Positions 47,498 to 58,843 of a stretch of DNA of 64,000 bases are shown here, in pieces. The first letter of the stretch is position 1. Each line of letters starts with the position of its first letter. Source of the DNA: Pseudomonas putida (lineage in GTDB: Bacteria; Pseudomonadota; Gammaproteobacteria; Pseudomonadales; Pseudomonadaceae). The stretch covers positions 3,984,501 through 4,048,500 of the forward strand of contig NZ_CP109603.1 in NCBI RefSeq assembly GCF_025905425.1. The letters are read 5' to 3'. A model generated the notes under the pieces. The model worked only from the letters and a program-made list of their open reading frames with translations, did not search any database and was not told the origin of the DNA. The position numbers and the translations under genes were made by a program.

Positions 47498-48850
47498 TTA
47501 AAGTCGACCCAGATCGTTGATCAGGGCGAGCAACATCACCCCTATGACCAAACTGATACCGATCTGGACCCCCCAACCTTGCACCCGATCCGAGAGCGGA
47601 CGACCGCGCGCCCACTCGACCAGGTAAAACAGCAAATGCCCCCCATCCAGTACTGGAATGGGCAGCAGGTTAAGAACCCCCAGGCTAATGCTCAGGTAGG
47701 CCAGGAAATTCAGGAAATCCCCCACGCCGGACTGGGCTGAAGCGCCCGCCACTTTAGCAATGGTTATCGGTCCGCTCAAGTTTTTTACCGAGAGCTCTCC
47801 GAACAGCATTTTCTTCAGCGACTCGAGGGTCAGGACGCTCATGTTCCAGGTGCGCGACAAGGCCTCGCCCACCGCTTCCAGCGGGCCAAAGCTGACTTCG
47901 CGGAGCATGTTGGCAGGCCATTCGCCACCTTTTACCCCTGCGCCCAGATAACCGCCCGCAGCCTTGCCCTCACCCTTGCGGGCCAGGGTTACCGGCACAT
48001 CCAGCGCAGCACCATCGCGCTCGACACGCACCACGACCTTGGTTTGCGGATGGGCACGCACGGTGTCGACCACCTGCTGCCAGTCGGTCACAGACACACC
48101 GTCAAGGGCCAGCAGCTTGTCGCCTGTCTTGAGGCCAGCAGCGGCGGCCGGCCCTTTCGAATCAATCTCGGCCAGTACCGGGGTGATCACCGGCCGCCAT
48201 GGGCGCAAGCCCAGGGACTGGATAGGGTCCGGCTCATCGGCGTTCTTCAGCCAGCGGTCCAGCTTGATCTGCAACTGGTGCTCGGCGCTGGCGCCGTCGT
48301 CGCGCACGCCCACCTGCAGCGTGCCGCTCTCGCCCAGGCGGCGAACCAGTTGCAGGTTGACTGCTGACCAACCGCTGGTCGGTTTGCCATCGATGGAAAC
48401 AATTTCCTGACCTGCGGCCAGGCCGGCCGAGGCTGCCAGACTGCCCGCTTCGACCCCACCGATGACCGGGCGGATCTGCTGGGTGCCGAGCATGGCCAGC
48501 AGCCAGAAGAACACGATGGCCAGCAAGAAGTTGGCAATCGGGCCGGCAGCGACGATGGCGATGCGCTGACGCACGGTCTTGCGGGTGAACGACTGATCAA
48601 GCAGCGCTGGCGGTACATCGCCTTCGCGCTCATCGAGCATCTTGACGTAGCCGCCCAGCGGGAGCGCTGCGATCACGAACTCGGTGCCATGGCGGTCATG
48701 CCAACGCAACAACGGCGTGCCGAAACCCACCGAAAAACGCAGCACCTTGACGCCGCAACGGCGGGCTACCCAGAAGTGGCCGAATTCGTGAAACGTGACC
48801 AGAACACCCAAGGCCACCAGGGTGCCGACAATCATGTAGAGCGCAGTCAT
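47498..48850 (-). CDS. rseP: Site-2 protease RseP
   Basis: A 450-residue inner-membrane zinc protease that cuts anti-sigma factors (MucA/RseA) within the membrane. The zinc motif HEFGH is at residues 21-25 in the first membrane helix; two PDZ domains follow (GSLAASAGLAAGQEIVSIDG and AAAGLKTGDKLLALDG), and the second active-site motif LNLLPIPVLDGGHLLFYLVE lies near residue 393 in the third helix. It stands between dxr and bamA as in other proteobacteria. Confidence 0.97.
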   Translation of the reverse strand: MTALYMIVGTLVALGVLVTFHEFGHFWVARRCGVKVLRFSVGFGTPLLRWHDRHGTEFVIAALPLGGYVKMLDEREGDVPPALLDQSFTRKTVRQRIAIVAAGPIANFLLAIVFFWLLAMLGTQQIRPVIGGVEAGSLAASAGLAAGQEIVSIDGKPTSGWSAVNLQLVRRLGESGTLQVGVRDDGASAEHQLQIKLDRWLKNADEPDPIQSLGLRPWRPVITPVLAEIDSKGPAAAAGLKTGDKLLALDGVSVTDWQQVVDTVRAHPQTKVVVRVERDGAALDVPVTLARKGEGKAAGGYLGAGVKGGEWPANMLREVSFGPLEAVGEALSRTWNMSVLTLESLKKMLFGELSVKNLSGPITIAKVAGASAQSGVGDFLNFLAYLSISLGVLNLLPIPVLDGGHLLFYLVEWARGRPLSDRVQGWGVQIGISLVIGVMLLALINDLGRL

Positions 48851-48910
48851 ATCTTTCTCCAGATGACGTTCAGCAGAACGACTTTTCGCACAAGCCCTGG
48901 CAGGCCTGCA

Positions 48911-50101
48911 TCAACGGCCGTGACGCCTCAACCACTCACGGGACAGCTCCCGGGCACGCTGGTCGGCGGCAAATACCGCATCCAGCGACGCCAGTGGCAC
49001 TACAGGCTCCTGATCGAGCACCTGTTCGATCATACCCGCGATCTCCGGGAAGCGGATACGCCGCTGGAGAAATGCCTCGACCGCCACTTCGTTGGCCGCG
49101 TTGAGCACGGCGGGCGCGCTGTTGCCGGCCTCGGCAGCCTCGCGCGCCAGGCGCAGACACGGGAAGCGCTGTTCGTCGGGTGCCTGGAAATCCAGGCGCG
49201 CGATGGCGAACAGGTCCAGCGGAGCAACCCCGGAATCAATGCGCTCCGGCCAGGCCAGGGCATTGGCGATAGGCGTGCGCATGTCCGGGTTACCCAGTTG
49301 GGCAAGCACCGAACCGTCCACGTAGTCCACCAACGAATGGATCACGCTCTGCGGGTGCACCACCACCTCGACCTTGGCGGGCGAGGCATCGAACAACCAG
49401 CAGGCCTCGATCAACTCAAGGCCCTTGTTCATCATGCTTGCCGAATCCACGGAGATCTTGCGCCCCATGGACCAATTGGGGTGCGCGCACGCCTGCTCCG
49501 GGGTGACATCGGCCAGCGCTGCGGACGGTGTTTCGCGAAACGGGCCACCCGATGCCGTCAGCAGGATGCGGCGCACCCCTACCTGGCTCAGGCCACGGGC
49601 ATAGTCGCCGGGCAGGCACTGGAAGATCGCATTGTGCTCGCTGTCGATCGGCAGCAGCACCGCACCGCTGCGCCGCACAGCCTCCATGAACAGCGCGCCG
49701 GACATCACCAGCGCCTCTTTATTGGCCAGCAGCACCTTCTTGCCCGCCTCGACGGCAGCCAAGGTCGGGCGCAACCCTGCCGCACCAACGATAGCAGCCA
49801 TCACCGCATCCACCTCGGGCGCTGCGGCAACCTGGCAAAGCCCCGCCTCACCTTCCAGCACCTGAGTGGCGCAAGCGGCTGCCGCCAGGCCTTCGCGCAA
49901 GCGCGCAGCCCCTTCGGCGTTTGGCACTACCGCGTACTCGGGGCGATGCTGGACGCACAGCGCCAGCAGCTCATCGATGCGCGAGTAACCGCTCAGGGCG
50001 AATACCGAATAACGCTCAGGGTGACGTGCAATCACATCCAGCGTGCTCAGGCCAATGGAGCCCGTGGCACCCAGCACGGTAATGCGCTGGACCGCACTCA
50101 C
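48911..50101 (-). CDS. dxr: 1-deoxy-D-xylulose 5-phosphate reductoisomerase
   Basis: A 396-residue NADPH-dependent enzyme, the first committed step of the MEP pathway. The NADPH site is in [19 protein letters not shown] at the N terminus; metal and substrate residues are in [15 protein letters not shown] and [12 protein letters not shown]. The start is a GTG at 50101 ([11 protein letters not shown]), which overlaps the cdsA stop as GTGA and gives the known length for P. putida; an ATG eight codons upstream lies inside cdsA. Confidence 0.96.
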   Translation of the reverse strand: MSAVQRITVLGATGSIGLSTLDVIARHPERYSVFALSGYSRIDELLALCVQHRPEYAVVPNAEGAARLREGLAAAACATQVLEGEAGLCQVAAAPEVDAVMAAIVGAAGLRPTLAAVEAGKKVLLANKEALVMSGALFMEAVRRSGAVLLPIDSEHNAIFQCLPGDYARGLSQVGVRRILLTASGGPFRETPSAALADVTPEQACAHPNWSMGRKISVDSASMMNKGLELIEACWLFDASPAKVEVVVHPQSVIHSLVDYVDGSVLAQLGNPDMRTPIANALAWPERIDSGVAPLDLFAIARLDFQAPDEQRFPCLRLAREAAEAGNSAPAVLNAANEVAVEAFLQRRIRFPEIAGMIEQVLDQEPVVPLASLDAVFAADQRARELSREWLRRHGR

Positions 50102-50913
50102 ATCACACCCCATTCGGCAGCCCACAACAGCACCGCAAAGAGCGGGATGGCTGCGGTCAGGCTGTCGATGCGGTCAAGCACACCACCATGGCCGGGCAGC
50201 AGATTGCTGCTGTCCTTGATGCCGGAACGGCGCTTGAACATGCTTTCGGTCAGGTCACCGATCACCGAGGCCATCACCACCAACGCGGCGCCCAGCAGGC
50301 CCAGCAGAATCTGACCGAAGCCCCACTCGCGACTGATACCGACCGCCAGCGTGATGATCAGGCTGACGGCCAGACCGCCGTAGACGCCCTCCCAACTCTT
50401 GCCCGGACTGACCTGCGGGGCCAGCTTGCGCTTGCCGAAGGCACGCCCGGAGAAGTAGGCACCGATGTCGGCAGCCCATACCAGCACCATGACCGACAGA
50501 ATCAGCCAGTTGCCCAGCGGCCAGTGCTTGAGCAGCACCAGCCCCTGCCACGCTGGCAGCAATACCAGCAGGCCGATCAGCAAGCGGCAGGCCGCACTGG
50601 CCCACAGTTCACTGCTGCGCGGATAGGTCAGCACCAGCCAGGTGGCAAGCCCCCACCAGATCACCGACGCACCGAGCACCCAGGGTGCCAGGTCGGGCAT
50701 CAGGTGCAGCAGCATCAGCGCTCCGGCGACGACCGCGGCGTAGGCAATGCGCAGTGGCTGGGTCATCAACCCAGCCAGGCGCGCCCACTCCCAGGCGCCG
50801 AGGGTGACCACGAAGCCGATGAACAGGGCGAAATCCCCACCGTTGAGCAGGAAAAAGCCACCCAGCGCGACCGGCAGCAGGATCAGCGCAGTAATGATGC
50901 GTTGTTTAAGCAT
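50098..50913 (-). CDS. cdsA: Phosphatidate cytidylyltransferase CdsA
   Basis: A 271-residue polytopic membrane enzyme that makes CDP-diacylglycerol for phospholipid synthesis. About eight hydrophobic helices are visible, and the family signature is at the C-terminal end: [20 protein letters not shown] followed by [18 protein letters not shown]. Its start codon overlaps the uppS stop by one base and its stop overlaps the dxr GTG, so uppS-cdsA-dxr is a tightly coupled unit. Confidence 0.97.
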   Translation of the reverse strand: MLKQRIITALILLPVALGGFFLLNGGDFALFIGFVVTLGAWEWARLAGLMTQPLRIAYAAVVAGALMLLHLMPDLAPWVLGASVIWWGLATWLVLTYPRSSELWASAACRLLIGLLVLLPAWQGLVLLKHWPLGNWLILSVMVLVWAADIGAYFSGRAFGKRKLAPQVSPGKSWEGVYGGLAVSLIITLAVGISREWGFGQILLGLLGAALVVMASVIGDLTESMFKRRSGIKDSSNLLPGHGGVLDRIDSLTAAIPLFAVLLWAAEWGVM

Positions 50914-51668
50914 TAAGCACGAGCTCCAGCCTCGACCTGCTCGCTGGTCTTACCGAAGCGGCGCTGGCGCGAAGCGAAATCGGCCAGGGCATTGCGCATG
51001 GCCTCGTGTTTGAAGTCCGGCCAGTACAGGTCGGAGAAATACAGCTCGGCGTAGGCCAGCTGCCACAGCAGGAAATTGCTGATGCGCCGCTCGCCACCGG
51101 TGCGGATGCACAGGTCCGGCAACGGCAACTCGCCGGTGGACAGGCACGTTTGCAGCAGCCCCGGCGTAATATCGTCCGGACGCAGATGGCCTGCCTGTAC
51201 TTCCCGCGCCAGGCGCTGGGCAGCCTGGGCGATATCCCACTGGCCACCGTAGTTGGCCGCGATCTGCAGGATGAAGCGGTTATTGCCGGCGGTCAGCGCT
51301 TCGGCCTCACGCATGGCAGCCTGCAGCTCGGGATGGAAACGTGAACGATCGCCGATGATGCGCAAACTGATGTTGTTCTCGTTGAGGCGACGCGCCTCAC
51401 GGCGCAGGGCCGAGAAGAACAGCTCCATCAGCGCACCGACCTCTTCGGCGGGGCGCTGCCAGTTCTCGCTGGAGAAGGCGAACAGGGTCAGTACCTCGAC
51501 CCCGGATTCGGCGCAGACTTCGATAACCGCGCGAACGGCATCGACGCCAGCCTTGTGCCCGGCAACGCCGGGCAGCAGGCGCTTCTTCGCCCAGCGGTTG
51601 TTGCCATCCATGATGATCGCGACGTGTCGCGGCACCGAGGACGGCGCCGCTGGCTTGGTCTTTTCCAT
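50913..51668 (-). CDS. uppS: Undecaprenyl diphosphate synthase
   Basis: A 251-residue cis-prenyltransferase that makes the C55 lipid carrier for peptidoglycan and O-antigen. The substrate site IIMDGNNRWAKKRLLPGVAG is near residue 18, FAFSSENWQRP near residue 67, and the C-terminal signature DLCIRTGGERRISNFLLWQL near residue 185. Together with dxr, ispD and ispF it draws the window's isoprenoid genes into envelope building. It lies 15 bases after frr. Confidence 0.97.
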   Translation of the reverse strand: MEKTKPAAPSSVPRHVAIIMDGNNRWAKKRLLPGVAGHKAGVDAVRAVIEVCAESGVEVLTLFAFSSENWQRPAEEVGALMELFFSALRREARRLNENNISLRIIGDRSRFHPELQAAMREAEALTAGNNRFILQIAANYGGQWDIAQAAQRLAREVQAGHLRPDDITPGLLQTCLSTGELPLPDLCIRTGGERRISNFLLWQLAYAELYFSDLYWPDFKHEAMRNALADFASRQRRFGKTSEQVEAGARA

Positions 51669-51683
51669 TAAAAAACCTCGGCC

Positions 51684-52241
51684 TTAGACGGCCAACAGGT
51701 CCTTTTCCTTGGCCTTGAACGCAGCGTCGATTTCGGCGACGAACTTGTCGGTCAGCTTCTGGATTTCGTCAGCGGCGCGACGTTCTTCGTCTTCGCTGAT
51801 TTCCTTGTCCTTGGTCAGCTTCTTGAGGTCGGCGAGCGCGTCACGGCGCACGTTACGCACGGCAACCTTGGCATCTTCGGCAACGCCGCTGGCCTGCTTG
51901 GTGTAACCCTTGCGGGTTTCCTCGGTCAGGGCAGGCATCGGTACACGGATGGTGGTACCGGCGCTGGACGGGTTCAGGCCCAGATCAGAGGTCAGGATGG
52001 CCTTCTCGATGGCTGCGCTGAGGTTCTTGTCGTGCGCAACGATCTTCAGGGTACGCGCGTCCTCGACAGTAATCGCGGCTACCTGGTTCAGCGGCATGTC
52101 GCTACCCCAGGCAGAGACCTTGACGCTGTCCAGGATGCTCGGGTGGGCACGACCGGTGCGGATGGCAGCCAGGTGGCGACCCAGCGCCTCGATGGACTTA
52201 CCCATGCGATCCTGGGCATCTTTCTTGATAGCGTTGATCAT
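51684..52241 (-). CDS. frr: Ribosome recycling factor
   Basis: A 185-residue tRNA-mimicking protein that splits the post-termination ribosome with EF-G. Domain I helices are seen in [20 protein letters not shown] and in the C-terminal [20 protein letters not shown] region; [15 protein letters not shown] near residue 28 is conserved. The ATG at 52241 overlaps the pyrH stop by four bases; the frame is open 37 codons upstream inside pyrH. Confidence 0.97.
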   Translation of the reverse strand: MINAIKKDAQDRMGKSIEALGRHLAAIRTGRAHPSILDSVKVSAWGSDMPLNQVAAITVEDARTLKIVAHDKNLSAAIEKAILTSDLGLNPSSAGTTIRVPMPALTEETRKGYTKQASGVAEDAKVAVRNVRRDALADLKKLTKDKEISEDEERRAADEIQKLTDKFVAEIDAAFKAKEKDLLAV

Positions 52242-52981
52242 TTTTGAACTTCCTCGATCAGAGTTCCTTCCGCGCCGCCATGCACGATGTTCAGCAGGGC
52301 GCCGGGCTTGTTCATGTTGAAGACGCGCAGCGGCATCTTGTGGTCGCGGCACAGACAGATTGCCGTCAGGTCCATCACTCCCAGCTTGCGATCCAGCACT
52401 TCATCGTAGGTCAGATGATCGAACTTCTCGGCATGCGGGTCCTTGAATGGATCTGCAGTGTATACACCATCGACCTTGGTTGCCTTCAATACCACGTCGG
52501 CATCGATTTCGATGGCGCGCAGGCAAGCGGCGGAATCGGTGGTGAAGAACGGGTTGCCGGTACCGGCAGCGAAGATTACGACTTCTTTAGCATTCAGGTG
52601 GCGCATGGCTTTGCGGCGATCATAGTGATCGGTCACGCCAACCATGGAGATGGCCGACATGACAATGGCGGTAATGTTCGCCCGTTCCAGCGCATCGCGC
52701 ATGGCCAGGGCATTCATTACGGTCGCCAGCATGCCCATGTGGTCACCGGTGACGCGGTCCATGCCGGCTGCACTGAGCGCCGCACCACGGAACAGGTTGC
52801 CACCGCCGATTACCAAACCGACCTGAACACCGATGCCGACCAGTTGGCCGACTTCCAGCGCCATGCGATCCAGGACCTTGGGGTCGATCCCGAACTCTTC
52901 CGAGCCCATCAGGGCCTCGCCGCTAAGTTTGAGTAGAATGCGTTTATAGCGAGCCTGATAACCACTGCCCTGCTGAGCCAT
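52238..52981 (-). CDS. pyrH: Uridylate kinase
   Basis: A 247-residue hexameric UMP kinase. [20 protein letters not shown] at the N terminus and [20 protein letters not shown] near residue 58 are the nucleotide-binding blocks, with [15 protein letters not shown] near residue 170. It follows tsf by about 180 bases, with the tsf terminator between, so it may have its own promoter; it overlaps frr. Confidence 0.97.
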   Translation of the reverse strand: MAQQGSGYQARYKRILLKLSGEALMGSEEFGIDPKVLDRMALEVGQLVGIGVQVGLVIGGGNLFRGAALSAAGMDRVTGDHMGMLATVMNALAMRDALERANITAIVMSAISMVGVTDHYDRRKAMRHLNAKEVVIFAAGTGNPFFTTDSAACLRAIEIDADVVLKATKVDGVYTADPFKDPHAEKFDHLTYDEVLDRKLGVMDLTAICLCRDHKMPLRVFNMNKPGALLNIVHGGAEGTLIEEVQK

Positions 52982-53102
52982 TGCGAATCTCTCCTGCGGC
53001 GTTTGTAAAATTCTGGCGGGCTGCTTGAGCCTGCGTGTAACTCTAACGTGACGCAGCGACTGCGTCAGCGAGTAACGGCTTCGAAAACCGCTCCCGCTTT
53101 GA

Positions 53103-53138
53103 CAAAGAGGCTGCGCGCGTGAGCGGGCAGCCTCTTTG
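53103..53138 (-). terminator. Intrinsic terminator of tsf
   Basis: A 12-bp perfect stem CAAAGAGGCTGC/GCAGCCTCTTTG with a 12-base loop, about 20 bases after the tsf stop; the minus-strand continuation is GTCAAAGC, without a strong U-run. Confidence 0.7.
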
Positions 53139-53158
53139 GGGCGACAGACGTGTCTGTC

Positions 53159-54022
53159 TTACTGCTTGGCAGCAGCTACCTGAGCGGCAACTTCTTCAGC
53201 GAAGTTGTCGACTGGCTTCTCGATGCCTTCGCCGACCTTGAAGTAGGTGAAGGAAACGATTTCAGCACCGGCTTTCTTGGCCAGCTCGCCAACCTTGACT
53301 TCCGGGTTCATGACGAAGGCTTGCTCTTTCAGCGAGGCTTCGGCCTTGAACTTGGTGATACGGCCGTTGATCATGTTCTCAACGATGTTTTCCGGCTTGC
53401 CGGCGATCTTGTCGGCGTTCAGCTGCAGGAAGACATTCTTCTCGCGCTCGATGGCCTCGGCGGAGATTTCCGATGCATCCAGGAACTCCGGGTTCGAAGC
53501 TGCAACGTGCATGGCGATGTTCTTGGCCAGCTCGACGTCGCCGCCTTTCAGGACAACAACGGCACCGATCTTGTTGCCGTGCAGGTAAGCACCAACAACG
53601 TCACCTTCAACGCGCGCCAGGCGGCGGATGTTGACGTTTTCGCCGCACTTGGCGACCAGGGCTTCACGAGCAGTTTCGCGCGAAGCGATCAGCGGGGCTG
53701 CGTCGGTCAGCTTCTGAGCGAAGGCTTCTTCCAGGCTTTCGGCTACGAAGTTCTTGAAGTCGTCTTGCAGGGCCAGGAAGTCGGTCTGCGAGTTGACTTC
53801 CAGCAGGACGGCGGTTTTGCCGTCGGTCTTGACGGCGATAGCGCCTTCAGCAGCGACGTTGCCAGCCTTTTTGGCGGCCTTGATGGCGCCCGAGGCACGC
53901 ATGTCGTCAATGGCTTTTTCGATGTCGCCGCCGGCCTTTTCCAGGGCCTTTTTGCAATCCATCATGCCTTCGCCGGTACGCTCGCGCAGTTCTTTGACCA
54001 GCGCTGCAGTAATTGCTGCCAT
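53159..54022 (-). CDS. tsf: Elongation factor Ts
   Basis: A 287-residue nucleotide exchange factor for EF-Tu. The N-terminal UBA-like domain (ITAALVKELRERTGEGMMDC then KKALEKAGGDIEKAIDDMR) and the TDFLAL core motif (QTDFLALQDDFKNFV) near residue 80 are diagnostic; the coiled-coil subdomain is complete. It follows rpsB with a stem-loop between the two that may set their relative output. Confidence 0.98.
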   Translation of the reverse strand: MAAITAALVKELRERTGEGMMDCKKALEKAGGDIEKAIDDMRASGAIKAAKKAGNVAAEGAIAVKTDGKTAVLLEVNSQTDFLALQDDFKNFVAESLEEAFAQKLTDAAPLIASRETAREALVAKCGENVNIRRLARVEGDVVGAYLHGNKIGAVVVLKGGDVELAKNIAMHVAASNPEFLDASEISAEAIEREKNVFLQLNADKIAGKPENIVENMINGRITKFKAEASLKEQAFVMNPEVKVGELAKKAGAEIVSFTYFKVGEGIEKPVDNFAEEVAAQVAAAKQ

Positions 54023-54156
54023 TTCAAAATCCTCTTGGAAAGTTTTTCAACCATTCCACCCGCTCGTCACGGGCGTTCAATTCTGCAAATCCGCTGTTGT
54101 TATCTCAGCCAGCCCATAATGCGGGGCGGTAGCTGACAGCAGGATTTCAAGGTGGC

Positions 54157-54180
54157 AAAAAGGGGGCAAAGCCCCCTTTT
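54157..54180 (-). terminator. Stem-loop between rpsB and tsf
   Basis: Stem AAAAGGGGGC/GCCCCCTTTT with a three-base loop, just after the rpsB stop. The A/T edges make it a good intrinsic terminator, likely partial because tsf follows in the same direction. Confidence 0.8.
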
Positions 54181-54207
54181 CGCGTGCCAAGTAGACGCTA
54201 GCGCCTA

Positions 54208-54945
54208 TTACTCAGCAGCAGGTGCAGCCGCTTCTTCAGCGTAGACTTCGGTGCCGCCAGCAACATTGTTGCGGCCGCGGATGATGGCGTCGGCCATCGA
54301 AGTCATGTACAGCTCGATAGCGCGAATGGCGTCATCGTTACCTGGGATGATGTAGTCAACACCTTCCGGGCTGCTGTTGGTATCGACAACGCCGATAACC
54401 GGGATGCCCAGCTTGTTGGCTTCGGTGATAGCAATGCGCTCGTGGTCAACGTCGATCACGAACAGGGCATCAGGCAGACCGCCCATGTCCTTGATACCAC
54501 CCAGGCTGCGGTCCAGCTTTTCCAGATCGCGCGAACGCATCAGGGCTTCTTTCTTGGTCAGCTTGGCAAAGGTGCCATCTTCGGCCTGAGTTTCCAGGTC
54601 GCGCAGACGCTTGATCGAAGCACGGATGGTTTTGTAGTTGGTCAGCATGCCGCCCAACCAGCGGTGGTCAACGTATGGCGAACCGGCACGAGCAGCTTGC
54701 TCGGCAACGATCTTGCCGGCGGAACGCTTGGTGCCGACGAACATGATCTTGTTCTTGCCCTGGGCCAGACGCTCTACGAAGGCCAGAGCCTCGTTGAACA
54801 TTGGCAGGGTTTTTTCCAGGTTGATGATGTGGATCTTGTTACGCGCGCCGAAAATGTACTTGCCCATTTTCGGGTTCCAGTAACGGGTCTGGTGGCCGAA
54901 GTGCACACCGGCCTTCAGCATATCGCGCATGTTGACTTGGGACAT
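54208..54945 (-). CDS. rpsB: 30S ribosomal protein S2
   Basis: A 245-residue ribosomal protein. Family blocks: [20 protein letters not shown] at the start, [20 protein letters not shown] near residue 103, and [20 protein letters not shown] near residue 180. The ATG at 54945 ([13 protein letters not shown]) has AAGGAAC ahead; the frame runs 22 codons into the leader. Expression is probably autoregulated through the leader RNA described separately. Confidence 0.98.
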   Translation of the reverse strand: MSQVNMRDMLKAGVHFGHQTRYWNPKMGKYIFGARNKIHIINLEKTLPMFNEALAFVERLAQGKNKIMFVGTKRSAGKIVAEQAARAGSPYVDHRWLGGMLTNYKTIRASIKRLRDLETQAEDGTFAKLTKKEALMRSRDLEKLDRSLGGIKDMGGLPDALFVIDVDHERIAITEANKLGIPVIGVVDTNSSPEGVDYIIPGNDDAIRAIELYMTSMADAIIRGRNNVAGGTEVYAEEAAAPAAE

Positions 54946-55080
54946 GATAGTTCCTTGATAAGTCGGGTTGGGCCTCCACGCATCCCAATGACCAACCCAC
55001 AAATTTTGCAATTCGGGGCACCCAGGTCATCGTGTCGACACGTGTGTGGGTTTAGGCTTACGGGGTCGTCCCCGAAAGCG
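54946..55080 (-). ncRNA. rpsB 5' leader (t44-type S2 leader RNA)
   Basis: The 135 bases before rpsB form a structured leader in the position of the t44 RNA family (between map and rpsB). On the minus strand GGGTTGG (54992-54998) pairs with CCAACCC (54965-54971) around a GC-rich loop, and GGGGACGACCCC forms a hairpin near 55065. Ribosomal protein S2 represses rpsB-tsf through its leader in E. coli; the same is inferred here. The 5' end is set by the -10 at 55087-55092. Confidence 0.7.
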
Positions 55081-55086
55081 GCGCAT

Positions 55087-55092
55087 TTTATA
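55087..55092 (-). promoter_or_regulatory. -10 box of the rpsB promoter
   Basis: TATAAA on the minus strand (context GGTATAAAATGCG), a near-perfect sigma-70 -10. The -35 at the proper distance is weak (TTCCGT, 55110-55115). The remaining 55116-55290 up to map shows nothing I can name. Confidence 0.6.
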
Positions 55093-55290
55093 CCACAGAC
55101 CGCGAGCGAACGGAACCCGAATACTGTCGCGTCCGTCAGCGGCTTTTGCAGCACCCAGGCTTTCAGGCCAGAATGCCCTCTATAGACAGCAGCTTGGCCG
55201 GCTTTATCCCGACCGATTGCCGCCCTGCTCTGCTAGAATCCGGCCTTTCCCGTTTGTTCGCGCCGTGCACGGCGCCGTAGAGAGCCTGTA

Positions 55291-56073
55291 ATGACCGTCA
55301 CCATCAAGACCGCAGAAGACATCGAGAAGATGCGCATCGCCGGCCGCCTGGCCGCCGACGTGCTGGAAATGATCGAAGAGCACGTCAAGCCCGGTGTCAC
55401 CACCGAAGAACTGGACCGCCTGTGCCATGACTACATCGTCAACGTCCAGCAGGCCATCCCGGCGCCGCTCAACTACAAGGGCTACCCCAAGTCGATCTGC
55501 ACCTCGATCAACCATGTGGTCTGCCACGGCATCCCCAACGACAAGCCGCTCAAGGACGGTGACACGCTCAACATCGACGTCACCGTGATCAAGGACGGCT
55601 ACCACGGCGACACCAGCCGCATGTTCCACGTCGGCAACGTGCCGGTCTGGGCCGAGCGCCTGTCCAAGGTCACCCAGGAATGCATGTACAAGGCCATCGA
55701 ACTGGTCAAGCCTGGCTGCCGCCTGGGCGACATCGGCGAAGTGATCCAGAAGCACGCTGAAAAGAACGGCTTCTCGGTGGTGCGCGAGTTCTGCGGCCAC
55801 GGCATCGGCAAGGTGTTCCACGAAGAGCCGCAGATTCTGCACTACGGCCGCGCCGGCACCGGCATGGAACTCAAAGAAGGCATGACCTTCACCATCGAGC
55901 CGATGATCAACCAGGGCAAGGCCGACACCAAGGTCCTGGGCGACGGCTGGACCGCCATCACCAAGGACCGCAAGCTCTCGGCCCAGTGGGAGCACACCCT
56001 GGTGGTGACCGCGACCGGCTACGAGATCTTCACCCTGCGCAAGGACGACACCATCGCGCGCACCTCGGCCTGA
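55291..56073 (+). CDS. map: Methionine aminopeptidase, type I
   Basis: A 260-residue dimetal protease that removes the initiator methionine. The metal ligands are visible: the two Asp in [20 protein letters not shown] near residue 97-108, His in [14 protein letters not shown] near residue 171, and the Glu residues in [11 protein letters not shown] and QWEHTLVVT. It is divergent from rpsB, a widely conserved pair, and 37 bases upstream of glnD. Confidence 0.98.
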   Translation: MTVTIKTAEDIEKMRIAGRLAADVLEMIEEHVKPGVTTEELDRLCHDYIVNVQQAIPAPLNYKGYPKSICTSINHVVCHGIPNDKPLKDGDTLNIDVTVIKDGYHGDTSRMFHVGNVPVWAERLSKVTQECMYKAIELVKPGCRLGDIGEVIQKHAEKNGFSVVREFCGHGIGKVFHEEPQILHYGRAGTGMELKEGMTFTIEPMINQGKADTKVLGDGWTAITKDRKLSAQWEHTLVVTATGYEIFTLRKDDTIARTSA

Positions 56074-56110
56074 GTCCGCGCCAGGCACCCCACGACAGGA
56101 ACGCGACGCA

Positions 56111-58813
56111 ATGCCCCAGGTGGATCCCGAGCTGTTCGACCGCGGCCAGTTCCAGGCGGAACTGGCCCTCAAGGCGAGCCCCATCGCCGCCTTCAAGAAA
56201 GCCATCCGCCAGGCGGGCGAGGTGCTCGACAAGCGTTTTCGCGATGGCCGCGAAATCCGCCGACTGATCGAGGACCGCGCCTGGCTCGTCGACAACATCC
56301 TGCAACAAGCCTGGAACCAGTTCGACTGGGGCGACCAGAGCGGCATCGCCCTGGTCGCGGTGGGCGGTTACGGGCGCGGTGAACTGCACCCACACTCGGA
56401 CATCGACCTGCTGATTTTGCTGGGCGCCGCCGAGCACGAACACTACCGAGAGGCCATCGAACGCTTTCTCACCCTGCTCTGGGACATCGGCCTGGAAGTG
56501 GGCCAGAGCGTGCGCACCGTCGACGAATGTGCCGAACAGGCGCGTGCCGACCTGACGGTTATTACCAACATGATGGAAAGCCGCACCGTCGCCGGCCCCG
56601 AAGCCTTGCGCCAGCGCATGCTGGAAGTTACCAGCACCGAGCACATGTGGCCGAGCAAGGAGTTCTTCCTGGCCAAGCGCGCCGAACTCAAGGCGCGCCA
56701 CCACAAGTACAACGACACCGAATACAACCTTGAACCCAACGTCAAGGGCTCGCCCGGTGGCCTTCGCGACATCCAGACCGTGCTCTGGGTGGCCCGCCGC
56801 CAATACGGCACCCTGAACCTGCACGCCCTGGCCGGCGAAGGTTTTTTGCTGGAAAGCGAGAACGAACTGCTGGCCTCCTCCCAGGACTTCCTGTGGAAGG
56901 TGCGCTATGCCCTGCACATGCTGGCCGGGCGCTCCGAAGACCGCTTGCTGTTCGATCACCAGCGCAGCATCGCCGCCCTGCTGGGCTACAGCGACGAGAA
57001 CCCCAAGCGCGCGATCGAGCAGTTCATGCAGCAGTACTACCGGGTGGTGATGAGCATCAGCCAACTGTGCGACCTGATCATCCAGCACTTCGAGGAAGTC
57101 ATCCTCGCCGACGAGGACAGTGGCACCACCCAACCCTTGAATGCGCGCTTTCGCCTGCATGACGGCTACATAGAAGCGGCCACGCCGAACGTGTTCAAAC
57201 GCACGCCGTTCGCCATGCTGGAGATCTTCGTGCTGATGGCCCAGCACCCAGAGATCAAAGGGGTACGCGCCGATACCGTGCGCTTGCTGCGCGAACACCG
57301 GCACCTGATCGACGAAACCTTCCGCCATGACATCCGCAACACCAGCCTGTTCATCGAGCTGTTCAAGTGCGAGATCGGCATCCACCGCAACCTGCGCCGG
57401 ATGAACCGCTACGGCATCCTTGGTCGCTACTTGCCCGAGTTCGGCCTGATCGTCGGGCAAATGCAGCATGACCTGTTCCACATCTATACCGTCGATGCGC
57501 ACACGCTCAACCTGATCAAGCACCTGCGCAAACTGCAATACACGCCGGTTTCCGAAAAATTCCCGCTGGCCAGCAAGCTCATGGGCCGCCTGCCCAAACC
57601 CGAGCTGATCTACCTGGCCGGGCTTTACCATGACATCGGCAAGGGCCGCCAAGGCGACCATTCGGAGCTGGGCGCGGTGGACGCGCAAACGTTCTGCGAA
57701 CGCCACCAGCTGCCCGCCTGGGACAGCCGCCTGATCGTCTGGCTGGTGCTGAACCACCTGGTGATGTCCACCACCGCCCAGCGCAAGGACCTGTCCGACC
57801 CGCAGGTGATCAACGACTTTGCCCTGCACGTGGGTGACGAGACGCGCCTGGACTACCTCTACGTGCTGACCGTGGCCGACATCAACGCGACCAACCCCAG
57901 CCTATGGAACTCCTGGCGCGCCAGCCTGCTGCGCCAGCTGTACACCGAGACCAAGCGCGCCCTGCGCCGTGGCCTGGAAAACCCGTTGGACCGCGAAGAG
58001 CAGATCCGCCAGACGCAAAGCGCCGCGCTGGACATTCTCGTGCGCGAAGGCATCGACCCGGACGACGTCGAGCAACTCTGGTCTCAGTTGGGCGACGACT
58101 ACTTCCTCAAGCACAACGCCGCCGATGTGGCCTGGCACACGGATGCCATCCTCCAGCAGCCCGCCGACGGCGGGCCGCTGGTACTGATCAAGGAAACCAC
58201 CCAGCGCGAGTTCGAGGGCGGTACGCAGATCTTCATCTATGCCCCTGACCAGCACGACTTCTTCGCCGTGACCGTGGCGGCCATGTCGCAGCTCAACCTG
58301 AACATCCATGACGCGCGGATCATCACTTCAAGCAGCCAGTTCACCCTCGACACCTACATCGTGCTCGACAACGACGGCGGCTCTATCGGCGACAACCCGC
58401 AGCGGGTCAAGCAGATTCGCGATGGCCTCACCGAAGCGCTGCGCAACCCCGAGGACTACCCGACGATCATTCAGCGCCGGGTACCGCGCCAGCTCAAGCA
58501 CTTCAATTTCCCGCCCCAGGTGACCATCCTCAACGATGCCCAGCGGCCGGTGACCATCCTTGAGATCACCGCGCCTGACCGCCCGGGCCTGCTGGCCAGG
58601 ATCGGGCGCATCTTCCTGGAGTTCGACCTGTCGCTGCAAAACGCCAAGATCGCCACCCTAGGCGAGCGCGTGGAAGACGTGTTCTTCATCACCGACGCCG
58701 ACAACCAGCCGCTGTCAGACCCGCAATTATGCAGCCGCCTGCAGGAAGCCATCGTGCAACAACTGCAGGCAGGCCAGGCGAGCGACACCAGCCCGACCCG
58801 CGTGACCTTTTAA
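56111..58813 (+). CDS. glnD: Bifunctional uridylyltransferase/uridylyl-removing enzyme GlnD
   Basis: A 900-residue sensor of glutamine that adds or removes UMP on PII proteins. The nucleotidyltransferase motif [16 protein letters not shown] is at residues 85-100; the HD hydrolase domain has [17 protein letters not shown] near residue 510; two ACT domains follow near residues 710 and 820 ([20 protein letters not shown] and [16 protein letters not shown]). All domains are complete. It lies between map and dapC on the same strand. Confidence 0.98.
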   Translation: MPQVDPELFDRGQFQAELALKASPIAAFKKAIRQAGEVLDKRFRDGREIRRLIEDRAWLVDNILQQAWNQFDWGDQSGIALVAVGGYGRGELHPHSDIDLLILLGAAEHEHYREAIERFLTLLWDIGLEVGQSVRTVDECAEQARADLTVITNMMESRTVAGPEALRQRMLEVTSTEHMWPSKEFFLAKRAELKARHHKYNDTEYNLEPNVKGSPGGLRDIQTVLWVARRQYGTLNLHALAGEGFLLESENELLASSQDFLWKVRYALHMLAGRSEDRLLFDHQRSIAALLGYSDENPKRAIEQFMQQYYRVVMSISQLCDLIIQHFEEVILADEDSGTTQPLNARFRLHDGYIEAATPNVFKRTPFAMLEIFVLMAQHPEIKGVRADTVRLLREHRHLIDETFRHDIRNTSLFIELFKCEIGIHRNLRRMNRYGILGRYLPEFGLIVGQMQHDLFHIYTVDAHTLNLIKHLRKLQYTPVSEKFPLASKLMGRLPKPELIYLAGLYHDIGKGRQGDHSELGAVDAQTFCERHQLPAWDSRLIVWLVLNHLVMSTTAQRKDLSDPQVINDFALHVGDETRLDYLYVLTVADINATNPSLWNSWRASLLRQLYTETKRALRRGLENPLDREEQIRQTQSAALDILVREGIDPDDVEQLWSQLGDDYFLKHNAADVAWHTDAILQQPADGGPLVLIKETTQREFEGGTQIFIYAPDQHDFFAVTVAAMSQLNLNIHDARIITSSSQFTLDTYIVLDNDGGSIGDNPQRVKQIRDGLTEALRNPEDYPTIIQRRVPRQLKHFNFPPQVTILNDAQRPVTILEITAPDRPGLLARIGRIFLEFDLSLQNAKIATLGERVEDVFFITDADNQPLSDPQLCSRLQEAIVQQLQAGQASDTSPTRVTF

Positions 58814-58843
58814 CGATTAGACGATTGACGAGACCTTGCGCCG

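Noticed and set aside
48689..50314. A 541-codon plus-strand open frame opposite rseP and dxr
   Set aside because: It spans two genes and their junction antisense; composition is typical of shadow frames.
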